Shown one piece after another: positions 8,843 through 17,266 of a DNA stretch of 64,000 nucleotides. How positions within the stretch are numbered: position 1 is the first letter of the stretch; each line of letters begins with the position of its first letter. The stretch is from NCBI GenBank assembly GCA_017522345.1, contig JAFWZN010000079.1, forward strand, positions 62,001 to 126,000, written 5' to 3'. A program made the position numbers and the translations under genes. Under the pieces are notes generated by a model, which was given only the letters and a program-made list of their open reading frames with translations, was not told where the DNA came from and did no database searches. Source of the DNA: Clostridia bacterium. GTDB lineage: Bacteria; Bacillota; Clostridia; Christensenellales; Aristaeellaceae.

Positions 8843-9535
8843 ATGGCACGCAAGATTCTGATCGTTGACGACGAGCCCCTGATTGTCAAGGGCCTGAAAT
8901 ATTCTTTGGAGCAGGACGGCTATGAGACCGATTCCGCCGCCGACGGCGAAGAAGCGCTTGCAAAATTCTTTGCCGGCCGGTATGACCTTGTCCTCCTGGA
9001 CGTAATGCTGCCCAAGCTTGACGGCATTGACGTGTGCCTGCGCATCCGGGAAAAGTCCAGCGTGCCGATTATCATGCTGACTGCCAAGGGCGAGGATATG
9101 GATAAGATTCTGGGTCTTGAATACGGCGCGGACGATTATATGACCAAGCCCTTCAATATCCTTGAGGTCAAGGCGCGCATCAAGACCATCTTCCGCAGAA
9201 CCACTATGACTCAGAAGGAAAACACGCAGTCCGTTCTCACGGTTCGCGATATGCGCATCAACCTAAACAACCGCTCGGTCAACATCGGCTCCAAGGAGAT
9301 CAACCTAACTGCCAAGGAGTTTGATCTTCTTCAGCTGTTTGTTTCCAACCGCGGCAAGGTTTTCAGCCGTGAAAACCTGCTTGAGACCATCTGGAAGTAC
9401 GACTATCTGGGCGATCTTCGCACGGTGGACGTTCATATTCGCCGCCTGCGCGAAAAAATCGAAAAGAATCCCGCTCAGCCCGAATTCATATTCACCAAAT
9501 GGGGTGTAGGCTATTATTTCACTGACAAGGATTAA
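8843..9535 (+). CDS. Response regulator, OmpR/PhoB family
   Basis: DNA-binding response regulator, 230 residues. The receiver domain (about 1-115) has the acidic pair in LIVDDEPLI, the phospho-acceptor Asp in LVLLDVMLP, and the conserved Thr and Lys (MLTAKGE, YMTKPFN). The winged-helix output domain (about 130-228) carries the family hallmark LTAKEFDLLQLFVSNRGKVF and TVDVHIRRLREKIE. The ATG at 8843 follows GGAGG by 8 bases. An in-frame ATG 45 bases upstream would add a tail unlike the family. It overlaps or abuts the kinase gene and is its likely partner. Confidence 0.95.
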   Translation: MARKILIVDDEPLIVKGLKYSLEQDGYETDSAADGEEALAKFFAGRYDLVLLDVMLPKLDGIDVCLRIREKSSVPIIMLTAKGEDMDKILGLEYGADDYMTKPFNILEVKARIKTIFRRTTMTQKENTQSVLTVRDMRINLNNRSVNIGSKEINLTAKEFDLLQLFVSNRGKVFSRENLLETIWKYDYLGDLRTVDVHIRRLREKIEKNPAQPEFIFTKWGVGYYFTDKD

Positions 9536-9593
9536 AGGCCTGTTTCATTCTCTTCGGTGGAAATTTGTAATCGCCTATCTGCTGGTTATCATC

Positions 9594-10997
9594 GTGGCGT
9601 TCGCAATCGTGACCGTCTCCGTGATTCAGCTGGTAGGCGAATATCTGTTTAATCAGCGTGTTCGCGAGGAGGAGCGCGTGACGGAAGAGCTTTCCGGGCA
9701 TATCGCGCCGCTTCTTGGCGATTACCAATTAGACGAAATGTATGCGCTTATGCGCTTAACCGACGAGGAATACGACGCGCGCATATTGGTATTGAATGCC
9801 TATGGCGTGGTGCAGGCGGACTCAAAAAGCATATTAAACGGTCATATCCTCCCCTTGGAGGAGGTCAGAAACGTACTTGGCGGGGCGATGAGCGACTACG
9901 GCTATTATCAGGCGTCGCCATCTGATTTGTTTTTGATGGAGAAAAACGCCCACACGGGCGCGATGACCGGCATTTACGCGCGCAGCATCGAGCTTGGTGG
10001 TGCGCCGATCGGCGTTTTGGTCTACGCGTCCACGGAGCATGACATTTACGTGGGGCTTATGCAGGTCACGCGCCAGATTGCCTATGTAATGCTTGCGGTT
10101 TCCGCTTTTGTGTGTATTTTGTCCATTTTCATCGTTCGGCTGTTCATGCGCCCGGTCAACGATCTTCAAAGCGGTATCGCGCAGATTTCCAAGGGCGACT
10201 TCACTTATCGCGTGCGCGTTTCGGGAAAGGACGAGTTTTCCGATCTGGCCCGCGCCTTCAATACGATGTCCACCCGCATGGAGGCGCTGGACAGGTCGAG
10301 AAACCAGTTTGTTTCAAACGCCAGCCACGAGCTGAAAACGCCGCTTTCCACGATGAAGATTCTGCTTCAAACGGTGCTTTTTCAGGATTCCTACGATACC
10401 GGCATGACGCGCGAGTTCTTAGGCGATATCGATAAGGAGATCGACCGACTGAGCTTTGTTGTAAGCGACCTATTAACGCTTGTATCGATTGACAGCGGTA
10501 AAATGCGCCTGAATACTGCGCCCTTGTTCATCCGCGATCTTGTTCAGGAAAACGTCAAGCGCTTATCACCCCTTGCGCGCGAACGCGGCATCGAGCTGGA
10601 ATTTGCGGGCCGTGAAAACGCCGAGGTCATGGGCGACAGCATGAAGCTCAGTCAGGTGTTCTACAATCTGATTGATAACGCCATTAAGTATACGCCGCGC
10701 GGCGGAAACGTCCGCGTGGAGCTGACCCGTCAGGGCAAAACGATATTCACCCGCATTTCGGACAACGGAATCGGCATTCCGCAGGAGGATGTTCTGCATA
10801 TTTTTGATCGCTTCTACCGCGTGGATAAAGCCAGATCCCGCGAAACGGGCGGAACAGGTTTGGGCCTTTCCATCGTAAAGCAGATCGTGCTTCTGCATTC
10901 GGGCGATATTTCCGTGGAATCCGTTGAAAACGAGGGAACGACCTTTATCGTAGAATTGCCTGTCTATATCAAACCGAGCGGAGGGAAAAACGCATGA
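9594..10997 (+). CDS. Sensor histidine kinase (HAMP, HisKA, HATPase)
   Basis: Membrane sensor kinase, at least 467 residues. Order: first transmembrane helix, an extracellular sensor domain of about 140 residues, a second helix (about 165-190, YVMLAVSAFVCILSIFIVRL), HAMP (RPVNDLQSGIAQISKGDF), HisKA with phospho-accepting His in NASHELKTPLS, then HATPase with N box NLIDNAIKYTP, G1 box DNGIGIP and G2 box GGTGLGLSIV. The GTG at 9594 is the first usual start, yet the in-frame codons before it (from 9510) read as a typical kinase N-terminus (GLFHSLRWKFVIAYLLVI). True translation may begin at a non-AUG codon near 9522-9540. Confidence 0.93.
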   Translation: MAFAIVTVSVIQLVGEYLFNQRVREEERVTEELSGHIAPLLGDYQLDEMYALMRLTDEEYDARILVLNAYGVVQADSKSILNGHILPLEEVRNVLGGAMSDYGYYQASPSDLFLMEKNAHTGAMTGIYARSIELGGAPIGVLVYASTEHDIYVGLMQVTRQIAYVMLAVSAFVCILSIFIVRLFMRPVNDLQSGIAQISKGDFTYRVRVSGKDEFSDLARAFNTMSTRMEALDRSRNQFVSNASHELKTPLSTMKILLQTVLFQDSYDTGMTREFLGDIDKEIDRLSFVVSDLLTLVSIDSGKMRLNTAPLFIRDLVQENVKRLSPLARERGIELEFAGRENAEVMGDSMKLSQVFYNLIDNAIKYTPRGGNVRVELTRQGKTIFTRISDNGIGIPQEDVLHIFDRFYRVDKARSRETGGTGLGLSIVKQIVLLHSGDISVESVENEGTTFIVELPVYIKPSGGKNA

Positions 10998-12502
10998 TGA
11001 ATATGAGGCGCATTCTTTCCGCCGCGCTTGCAGTAATGCTTTCGCTTTCTTTATCCGCCTGTTCCGCGAAAAAAACGCCCCGGATCGCATCCAACGGAGA
11101 AGAGAAAATAACGCTTCCGATCCGTGAGGCCAACGCGCCCCCGGCGCCCTACGGCGATAAAAAGGACAGCGAGGTTTACCGCGCAAGCATTTATTACGCG
11201 TCCGCCGACGGATCGGTTTCCGTTCCTTCGACGCGCGTTTTGTGGCTCAATTCCCAATCGAGCGTCGAGCGCCGAATCGCCGAGGAGCTTATGAAGGTTC
11301 CGGGCGGCGACGCGCTGGCTGTTGTGCCCCGAGGCTCCCGCATAGCGTCGGTGGAGGCGGCGGGGGAGATTGTTTCGGTCAATGTGCTGCCTACGGCGGT
11401 CATGAGCGATATGGAGGTCAAAACGCTGGCAGAAGCCATGAGCAGGACGCTTTTTGAATTAAGCGGCGTTGAATATGTAAATCTGTTTCTTTACGGAAGA
11501 GCCGCGTCGTTTAACGGTCTTCCGGTCGGCCTCATTGGAAAGACGACGGATGTTTCCGCGCTTTTGGATGAATCGATTCATTTTGCCGAAACCGAAAACG
11601 CGTCCGTCAGCAGGCGCGCAGCCGTTTATTTTCCGAGCGTGGATGAAACGTGCGTGATTCCTATGGAGACTACGCTGTCCTACGCGCCCGACGACCCGGC
11701 GGAAGCCGTTCTGCGCGCGCTTGGAAACGAGCCGCATGCGCGCGGCGTGCTCTCGGGCGTTCCGGCCTGCGAGAACATGTTTGAAAGGAAAAGCCATTAC
11801 GAGGTTATGCCAAGCGGCGACAGAATTCTGAATATCCATCTGACGAACGACGCGTTTGACGCGCTTGAGGCGTCCGGGCATGATCGGCACATGTATCTGG
11901 CTTCCATTGTCTTGTCGCTTACGTCGTTTCTGAGCGATACCGACGGCGTTTTGATTACCATCGGCGGAAAAACCATCACGGAGGTTCCGCTTTCCGGCGG
12001 AACCATGCGCGCTTTCTCCGCCGGAATCATGAAAAGGGACGATTTTGCCGCGTATATCGGCGAAAATGTTCCCCTGTATTTCTCAGGCGAAGACGATATG
12101 CTTCACCGTGAATTCCGCGCGCTCCCGATCAGCGCGTCCGATTCCGCCCGCGCCCGAATTCTTTCGCTCATGAGCGGCCCGATGGACGACGAAAACCGAG
12201 CCGTCTTCCCGGACGGCGTAAGGGCTTCGGATATTCTGGGCGTGCAAATTTCCGGAAGCGTTTTAAGCGTGAATCTTTCCTCCAATGTCTACCGCCTCGC
12301 GCAGGGCTTTACGCAAAGCGAGGAAGAGCTTTTCGTATACGGCCTTGTCAATACGCTTTCAGATCTTCGCGGCGTTTCGGGCGTCCGGCTGTATTTTGAG
12401 GGCGCGACCGGCTCGGTGCTCACGCAAAAGGTGTATCTGGAGGGCGTAATTCTCAAAAATCCGGGAAGGGTTTATCAAATTGTCAATTCCGCTTCGAACT
12501 GA
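10994..12502 (+). CDS. Lipoprotein with GerMN-type domains, partner of the two-component system
   Basis: Predicted lipoprotein of 502 residues. The lipobox LSAC is at about residue 20. Three similar blocks follow (roughly 60-190, 205-330 and 350-495). Each has the GerMN pattern: a strand, a run reading like SSVERRIAEELMKVP or DPAEAVLRALGN, then a strand such as GEIVSVNVLP or GSVLSVNLSS. The third block is the clearest. The start overlaps the kinase stop by ATGA, so the two are translationally coupled. A response regulator-kinase-GerMN lipoprotein operon resembles actinobacterial mtrA-mtrB-lpqB, where LpqB modulates the kinase. A similar role here is inferred. Confidence 0.8.
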   Translation: MMNMRRILSAALAVMLSLSLSACSAKKTPRIASNGEEKITLPIREANAPPAPYGDKKDSEVYRASIYYASADGSVSVPSTRVLWLNSQSSVERRIAEELMKVPGGDALAVVPRGSRIASVEAAGEIVSVNVLPTAVMSDMEVKTLAEAMSRTLFELSGVEYVNLFLYGRAASFNGLPVGLIGKTTDVSALLDESIHFAETENASVSRRAAVYFPSVDETCVIPMETTLSYAPDDPAEAVLRALGNEPHARGVLSGVPACENMFERKSHYEVMPSGDRILNIHLTNDAFDALEASGHDRHMYLASIVLSLTSFLSDTDGVLITIGGKTITEVPLSGGTMRAFSAGIMKRDDFAAYIGENVPLYFSGEDDMLHREFRALPISASDSARARILSLMSGPMDDENRAVFPDGVRASDILGVQISGSVLSVNLSSNVYRLAQGFTQSEEELFVYGLVNTLSDLRGVSGVRLYFEGATGSVLTQKVYLEGVILKNPGRVYQIVNSASN

Positions 12503-13965
12503 TACAGGAAGGAATTGATTTGAATGAGCCGCGCAAGCCCAGGCGTATCGGCGTGCTCCGATTCAAGCTCGCGCTTGATCGCTTTGGGATCAACGGCTTC
12601 AAAAATCGGCTGATCCTCCGATTCGGAAAGCTCCGTTGCTTCCTCCACGATGTTCAATACGCATTCCTCGGAAAGCTTTTCTTCCGGGGCGTGCGTATTT
12701 TCTATATCCGGAAGATTTCCGATCATGGATGACAGAAATCTCTCATCCATCAAGGGCGTTTGGATTTCGCCGCCGGCTGCGCCCGCCAAAAGCCGCATCC
12801 TCGACGCGTATCTTTGCGCGGCTGCGGACGACAGCAGGATTCTCTTGGCCCGCGCTTCGCTTTCCTCGTCGTCAAAAGAAAGATGATGCTGATCGGTTAG
12901 ATCGTTATAGCGGTCGCGAAGATAGCCCTGCGCGTCGATTTTCAAAAAAACGTCCTTTTTCAAAAATCGCAGAAGATTGCCTGTTGAGATATTTTCCTGT
13001 AAAAATGCGCCCATGCCGCCTGTAAGCGCCTTGGGAAACAGGCGGAACGCCTCCTTCATCATCGGAAAAAGGAGCGCCTCCGTTATGCCCGCGCCCGGGA
13101 AGCCCGCGTGCGTTACGATTTCCTTGAGGGCGTCCGCAAAGCTTTCCGCGCGCGGGCTTTCAAGCTCTATGGGCGCATTCATATCCTCCGCCAAGGCAAG
13201 AAACGCGCTTGACTCGTCTTTGCTTCCTTTTACATGGTAAAGATACGCGCTGCCTTTTTCCTTGATTTCATGCGCCATTTTCTTTGAAAGGCCGCTTGAT
13301 AAAAACAGCGCATACTCCGCCTGCGGAAGCGTTTGGAGATAATCGGAAATGCCGAAGGCAGCCTTTTCCGGCTTGAGCGATTCGCTTATCAGGGAATAAT
13401 ACCGCTTTACGCGCATGCCGCGCGAATCCGCGATGAGAACGCAGCCGCCCTCCAGCATTCGGATATCCTGAAAAGAGGTTTTTCCGGGCGTAAAGAAGCC
13501 GCTTGTTGCAAACAGCTCGCATATGCCCTCCCGCGCGATTTTCCGCCCCGCCGCGCCCATTTTCAAAAGCAGCTCCGGGTGAGAAGCAAACGCCGCGCTG
13601 CGCCCGCGCCACGCGTAATACACGCCGATTGCGCCCGCGCGGTCGGATGAAAGAATCATCCTGTCCTCGGTTCGGTCGATGACCGCCGTTACCACGTTTC
13701 CTTCGATGTGCCTCGGGTAATCCGCGCCCCACATGCGATAGGCGCGGGTTATGATCAGGCTCATGGAAGCATCATAGGTAAGCTTGAGCGCGCGCGCAAG
13801 AGTGTTTCTGTTGCGCATTTCGCCTTCCGCCATAACAATCAGTCCGCCCTGCGCAAATACGTCGTGCGCGCTCACTGCGCTTTGCCCCAGGGAGACAAAC
13901 ATCTCCTTTGTCAGTCCCTGCGCATGAGAAGTGCGCACATGGCGAAACATGCCAAGAAATTGCAT
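12475..13965 (-). CDS. Asparagine synthetase-fold protein, apparently catalytically dead
   Basis: 496 residues, about AsnB length, with both AsnB domains recognisable. N-terminal half: MQFLGMF where AsnB has MCGIAGF, plus DRAGAIGVYYAW and GGCVLIAD like the end of the glutaminase domain. C-terminal half: FLSSGLSKKMAHE where AsnB has the SGGLDSS ATP loop (about residue 223), GSKDESSAFLA like the DES region, TGGMGAFLQE where AsnB has GEGADE (about 312), and TPLMDERFLSSM like the PFLD motif. So the nucleophilic Cys2, the PP-loop and the acidic catalytic pair are all replaced. The ATG at 13965 follows AGGAGG by 9 bases. Its 3' end overlaps the convergent lipoprotein gene by 28 bases. Confidence 0.75.
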   Translation of the reverse strand: MQFLGMFRHVRTSHAQGLTKEMFVSLGQSAVSAHDVFAQGGLIVMAEGEMRNRNTLARALKLTYDASMSLIITRAYRMWGADYPRHIEGNVVTAVIDRTEDRMILSSDRAGAIGVYYAWRGRSAAFASHPELLLKMGAAGRKIAREGICELFATSGFFTPGKTSFQDIRMLEGGCVLIADSRGMRVKRYYSLISESLKPEKAAFGISDYLQTLPQAEYALFLSSGLSKKMAHEIKEKGSAYLYHVKGSKDESSAFLALAEDMNAPIELESPRAESFADALKEIVTHAGFPGAGITEALLFPMMKEAFRLFPKALTGGMGAFLQENISTGNLLRFLKKDVFLKIDAQGYLRDRYNDLTDQHHLSFDDEESEARAKRILLSSAAAQRYASRMRLLAGAAGGEIQTPLMDERFLSSMIGNLPDIENTHAPEEKLSEECVLNIVEEATELSESEDQPIFEAVDPKAIKRELESEHADTPGLARLIQINSFLYQFEAELTI

Positions 13966-14073
13966 TGTCCAACGCCTCCTGCATCCGTTTATCAGAAAAA
14001 GATATGCGTCAGAGGCGGCGTTTATGCATAATTTGATATGTGTCATTCATTTTGTTAACTTTGTTATTTCCTA

Positions 14074-14102
14074 TTGCGCATGCGTATTATACATGATACA
14101 AT
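14074..14102 (+). promoter_or_regulatory. Sigma-A promoter of the lysine riboswitch-dapAB transcript
   Basis: TTGCGC, a 17-base spacer, then TACAAT. The expected RNA start is near 14109, about 13 bases before the aptamer. The rest of 13966-14073 shows nothing further that I can support. Confidence 0.65.
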
Positions 14103-14121
14103 GAACGAAATTGAATAAAAC

Positions 14122-14281
14122 GATAGAGGCGCGGAATATAAGGATTTGTCGCGAGCCGGCGGGCGTTTGAGCGGCAGTGAGGGCATTTCCGCCGAATTGC
14201 GGGTCGGGGCGTCGGTCTGCAATGGTATTGGAAATAAGATTTCCAATACTGTCTGTGCTTTCATGGCGCAGGAGGGCTATC
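14122..14281 (+). ncRNA. Lysine riboswitch (L-box)
   Basis: Lysine-sensing leader of dapA-dapB. The P1 stem pairs GATAG (14122) with CTATC (14277-14281). Conserved core pieces are present: GATAGAGGCGCG at the 5' side, CGCCGAA in the middle, a long hairpin of GTATTGGAAA with TTTCCAATAC, and GGAGGGCTATC closing the aptamer. The order and spacing match the lysC leader of Bacilli. A strong terminator follows directly. Bound lysine should favour termination and shut down the diaminopimelate/lysine genes. The five-way junction was matched by eye, not by a covariance model. Confidence 0.87.
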
Positions 14282-14299
14282 AACCGGGAACGATGTTGC

Positions 14300-14335
14300 C
14301 GGCCTGTGTGCTTATCCGCGCATAGGCCGTTTTTT
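14300..14335 (+). terminator. Riboswitch-controlled terminator
   Basis: A 12-bp stem (CGGCCTGTGTGC with its partner, including G-U pairs) and a small loop, followed by six T's, ending 24 bases before the dapA start. It is the expression platform of the lysine riboswitch. Confidence 0.85.
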
Positions 14336-14359
14336 CATGACAAAGGAGGATTTTTTCAT

Positions 14360-15241
14360 ATGTTTACTTTCAAGGGAAGCTATGTTGCGCTTGTCACTCC
14401 GTTTCACGAGGATGGAAGCGTGAATTTTAAAAAGCTCGAGGAACTTTGCGAGTTTCAGATTCAAAACGGCTCCGACGGAATCGTCGTTTTAGGCACGACC
14501 GGCGAATCCAGCACCATGAGCCATGAGGAGGATGAAGACGTCGTCCGCTGCGCCATGAGCGCCGTTGCGGGCCGCATTCCCGTCGTCGCGGGCTCGGGCT
14601 CCAACTCCACGGAAACCGCGCTTATGAAATCTGTCGCTTACGACAAGCTCGGCGTAGACGCGCTGCTTCTGATTACGCCCTACTACAACAAGGCAAACCA
14701 GACGGGCATGGTTCGTCACTTTACGGATGTCGCCGACCGCACAAGCTGCCCCATCATCGCCTACAACGTGCCCGGCAGAACCGGCTGCGCGCTGTCCGTC
14801 AAATCCGTTGAAGCGCTTTCACGTCACGAGAACATTGTGGGCATCAAGGAAGCGTCGGGCGACATGAGCTTTGTGATGGATATTTCGCACCTTGCAGGCG
14901 AGAAATTCGCCATCATTTCGGGAAACGACGACATCACCCTTCCCATGATGGCGGCGGGCGGCACGGGCGTGATTTCCGTCCTTGCCAACATCTGCCCCCG
15001 CGAGACAAGCGATCTTGTTCATACGTTCCTTGACGGAAACCTCGCCGCCTCCCGCGAAATCCAGCTGAAATACCTAAAGCTCATTCATGCGCTTTTCTCG
15101 GACGTCAACCCCATTCCCGTAAAGGAAGCCATGAACATGATGGGTATGAACGTCGGCGGCTTCCGCATGCCGCTTTGCGAAATGGAAGATATCAAGCGGG
15201 ATGCGCTTAAAAATACCCTTCGCGAATACAACCTCATTTGA
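14360..15241 (+). CDS. dapA: 4-hydroxy-tetrahydrodipicolinate synthase
   Basis: First committed enzyme of lysine/diaminopimelate synthesis. It condenses pyruvate with aspartate semialdehyde in the cytoplasm. 293 residues, the usual size for this TIM-barrel tetramer. The Schiff-base lysine is in GIKEASGD (about 163), the catalytic Tyr in IAYNVPGRT, and the substrate threonines in LGTTGESST. The ATG at 14360 follows AGGAGG by 10 bases. It is followed after 14 bases by dapB, and both lie under the lysine riboswitch. Confidence 0.97.
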   Translation: MFTFKGSYVALVTPFHEDGSVNFKKLEELCEFQIQNGSDGIVVLGTTGESSTMSHEEDEDVVRCAMSAVAGRIPVVAGSGSNSTETALMKSVAYDKLGVDALLLITPYYNKANQTGMVRHFTDVADRTSCPIIAYNVPGRTGCALSVKSVEALSRHENIVGIKEASGDMSFVMDISHLAGEKFAIISGNDDITLPMMAAGGTGVISVLANICPRETSDLVHTFLDGNLAASREIQLKYLKLIHALFSDVNPIPVKEAMNMMGMNVGGFRMPLCEMEDIKRDALKNTLREYNLI

Positions 15242-15255
15242 CGGGAGATACGAAA

Positions 15256-15972
15256 ATGAATGCAGCCATTGTTGGATACGGAAGAATGGGCAAAATGATC
15301 GAGGAAATCCTCGTTAACAGTGGTTCAGGCGTTATCGGAAAGGTGGATTTTGATTATTATAAATCCCTTTCCGACATTCCCGATGCGTTTGACGTGGTGA
15401 TCGATTTTTCTCATCCCGATAACCTTGAAAATACGCTTTCCTTTTCCCAAAGCACGCGCATTCCTTGCGTCATCGGAACGACCAATCTGACGGACGATCA
15501 GAAAGCCCTCATGACGGAGTGCGCAAAGTACGCGCCGATTCTGTATTCCGCCAATTACTCGTTGGGCGTTTCAGTGATCAAAAAGGCAGCAAAAATGCTG
15601 TATGACGCGCTGGGAGAGGATTTCGACGTTGAAATCATCGAAACCCACCACAATAAAAAGGCCGACGCGCCCAGCGGCACAGCCAAAGCCATTTTAGACG
15701 CAATCGACCCCGAAAATCGGATTCCGTGCGTATACGGACGCGAGGGCGCGCCGGGCGCGAGAGGAAAGGAAATCGGCGTCCACGCCGTTCGCGGCGGAAC
15801 GGTCGCGGGCGAACACAAAGTGATGTTCTTTGGCGAGGACGAAATCCTCGAAATTCGCCACGAAGCCATCTCCCGAAGAATCTTCGCCAAGGGCGCCTGC
15901 CGCGCGGCAGAATGGCTGATCGGCAAGGAAAACGGCCTTTACACCATGGAAGACGTGCTTTGGGGAGAATAA
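15256..15972 (+). CDS. dapB: 4-hydroxy-tetrahydrodipicolinate reductase
   Basis: NAD(P)H-dependent reductase that makes tetrahydrodipicolinate, the second step after DapA. 238 residues. The Rossmann fingerprint is VGYGRMGKMI at the N-terminus. The family signature with the catalytic His and Lys is ETHHNKKADAPSGTA (about residues 132-146). The ATG at 15256 has GGGAG 8 bases upstream. An in-frame TTG at 15238 overlapping the dapA stop is a less likely start. Confidence 0.97.
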   Translation: MNAAIVGYGRMGKMIEEILVNSGSGVIGKVDFDYYKSLSDIPDAFDVVIDFSHPDNLENTLSFSQSTRIPCVIGTTNLTDDQKALMTECAKYAPILYSANYSLGVSVIKKAAKMLYDALGEDFDVEIIETHHNKKADAPSGTAKAILDAIDPENRIPCVYGREGAPGARGKEIGVHAVRGGTVAGEHKVMFFGEDEILEIRHEAISRRIFAKGACRAAEWLIGKENGLYTMEDVLWGE

Positions 15973-15994
15973 AATACGTGATTTTTACAGGCTA

Positions 15995-16028
15995 AAAAGG
16001 AGCTGTCTCGTTTGAGACGGCTCCTTTT
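15995..16028. terminator. Bidirectional terminator between dapB and the anti-sigma gene
   Basis: A 15-bp stem (AAAAGGAGCTGTCTC with its partner, one G-U pair) and GTTT loop, with A and T tracts on the two sides. It serves dapB and the convergent gene ending at 16055. Confidence 0.85.
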
Positions 16029-16054
16029 GATATTTGGCTGATAAAAGGGGGCGG

Positions 16055-17266
16055 TTACTTTACGCGGGTCAGAGAAATGCTTTCGCCCGTAAATTCGCCC
16101 TTTTTGATGAGGTTCAGTACAATTTCCTCCGGGAAGGCTTCCTGTGCGGAGAAAATGTAGGTCTTCTTAAAGCCGTTTTCGCTTTCGGTTTCGTGGCCGC
16201 CGAAGAAGAAGGGGAGGGCGGTGTCGTTTATCGAGAAATCGAGCTGACCGCCGGTGGTGGTATCCTCGATGGCCTCGAGGGCGCCGCCCGCACAGACGGG
16301 GCAAAGATAGTCTTTATTCATGGCGGCTGCTTCTGCAAAGGTTAATTTAAGCGCGTTCTGCATGCCGGAGCAGTTGGGGTCGGTATGGAGGAATGCGCCG
16401 GATGCGGTGGCGTAATAGGTGGTTTCGGGTAAAAGCGTCATGGCAGGACCGGTGCGCGTATAGGCGTAATCGATTTCAAGGTAGGAAGCGAAGGGTGTTT
16501 GAGTGAGGGAGACGCTTTTGACGGTTGCATCCGAAAGCGGCGTATCGGTGTTCAGATAGATCGCCTTGGCGCTTTCGGTTTTCTGCAGGGTAAAAGCGGC
16601 TTTTGCGCGTTCTTCGGATTCATCATAAAGCCAGAGCCTGAGTTCATCCGGCGCTTTTTCCGTGTCCCGCAGGGCAATCGGGCAGAAAACGTACATCCTG
16701 TATTCGCCCTCATCTGTCAGTTGAATGCCCTGAACGCTTGTCCGGTCGATATCCACGTTCTGACCGTCGCCGGCAGGTTCAAGCATCGGAAAGCCGACGG
16801 GGATCAGAATTTTGCCTTCCTGATCGGTTTTTACCCGCAATATAAGGTCATCTTCAAAAAGATCGCTTAAAGGGAAGGAAAGCGCAAATTCCACGGAATT
16901 TGCCGGAACCACCGACACCAGTGCGCGAATGCATTCGCCATCATACACCGCCTGCTCCACTTTCCATGTGGACGCCTCTTCCTCACAGAGCAAAAGGTCG
17001 GTCTGTATGCTGCTTTCGGCATTTTCAAGCGGAAGAACGCCGGATTCGTCATTTTTAAGAAAATCCATAAGGCCGAATTTGGAGCCTGCCGCAAAAGCTG
17101 TGCCTACAAACAGAACAAGCGCGGCGGCAATCATCCAAAATTTTGTGATTTTGCTATGCTTCATTTTGTGTTCCTTTCCGATCAGAGAAAGCGTATCCTC
17201 AACCCGCGCGTGAAACATATCGCTTACGGGTTCATACGCTTTTTCAAATTCCAGCTGTTTTTTCAT
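16055..17266 (-). CDS. Putative membrane anti-sigma factor with Cys/His-rich C-terminal module
   Basis: 403 residues. The cytoplasmic N-terminus (about 1-40) has the look of a short anti-sigma region. One transmembrane helix follows at about 43-60 (FWMIAAALVLFVGTAFAA), then an extracellular domain of about 340 residues. Near residues 280-325 is the pattern H-x3-C-x-G with a later C-x2-C (LHTDPNCSGM, YLCPVCAGG). This is seen in metal-binding modules of many Firmicute proteins and could bind zinc. The start overlaps the sigma factor stop by ATGA, a typical sigma/anti-sigma arrangement. No sequence motif proves sigma binding, so the role rests on context. Confidence 0.65.
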   Translation of the reverse strand: MKKQLEFEKAYEPVSDMFHARVEDTLSLIGKEHKMKHSKITKFWMIAAALVLFVGTAFAAGSKFGLMDFLKNDESGVLPLENAESSIQTDLLLCEEEASTWKVEQAVYDGECIRALVSVVPANSVEFALSFPLSDLFEDDLILRVKTDQEGKILIPVGFPMLEPAGDGQNVDIDRTSVQGIQLTDEGEYRMYVFCPIALRDTEKAPDELRLWLYDESEERAKAAFTLQKTESAKAIYLNTDTPLSDATVKSVSLTQTPFASYLEIDYAYTRTGPAMTLLPETTYYATASGAFLHTDPNCSGMQNALKLTFAEAAAMNKDYLCPVCAGGALEAIEDTTTGGQLDFSINDTALPFFFGGHETESENGFKKTYIFSAQEAFPEEIVLNLIKKGEFTGESISLTRVK

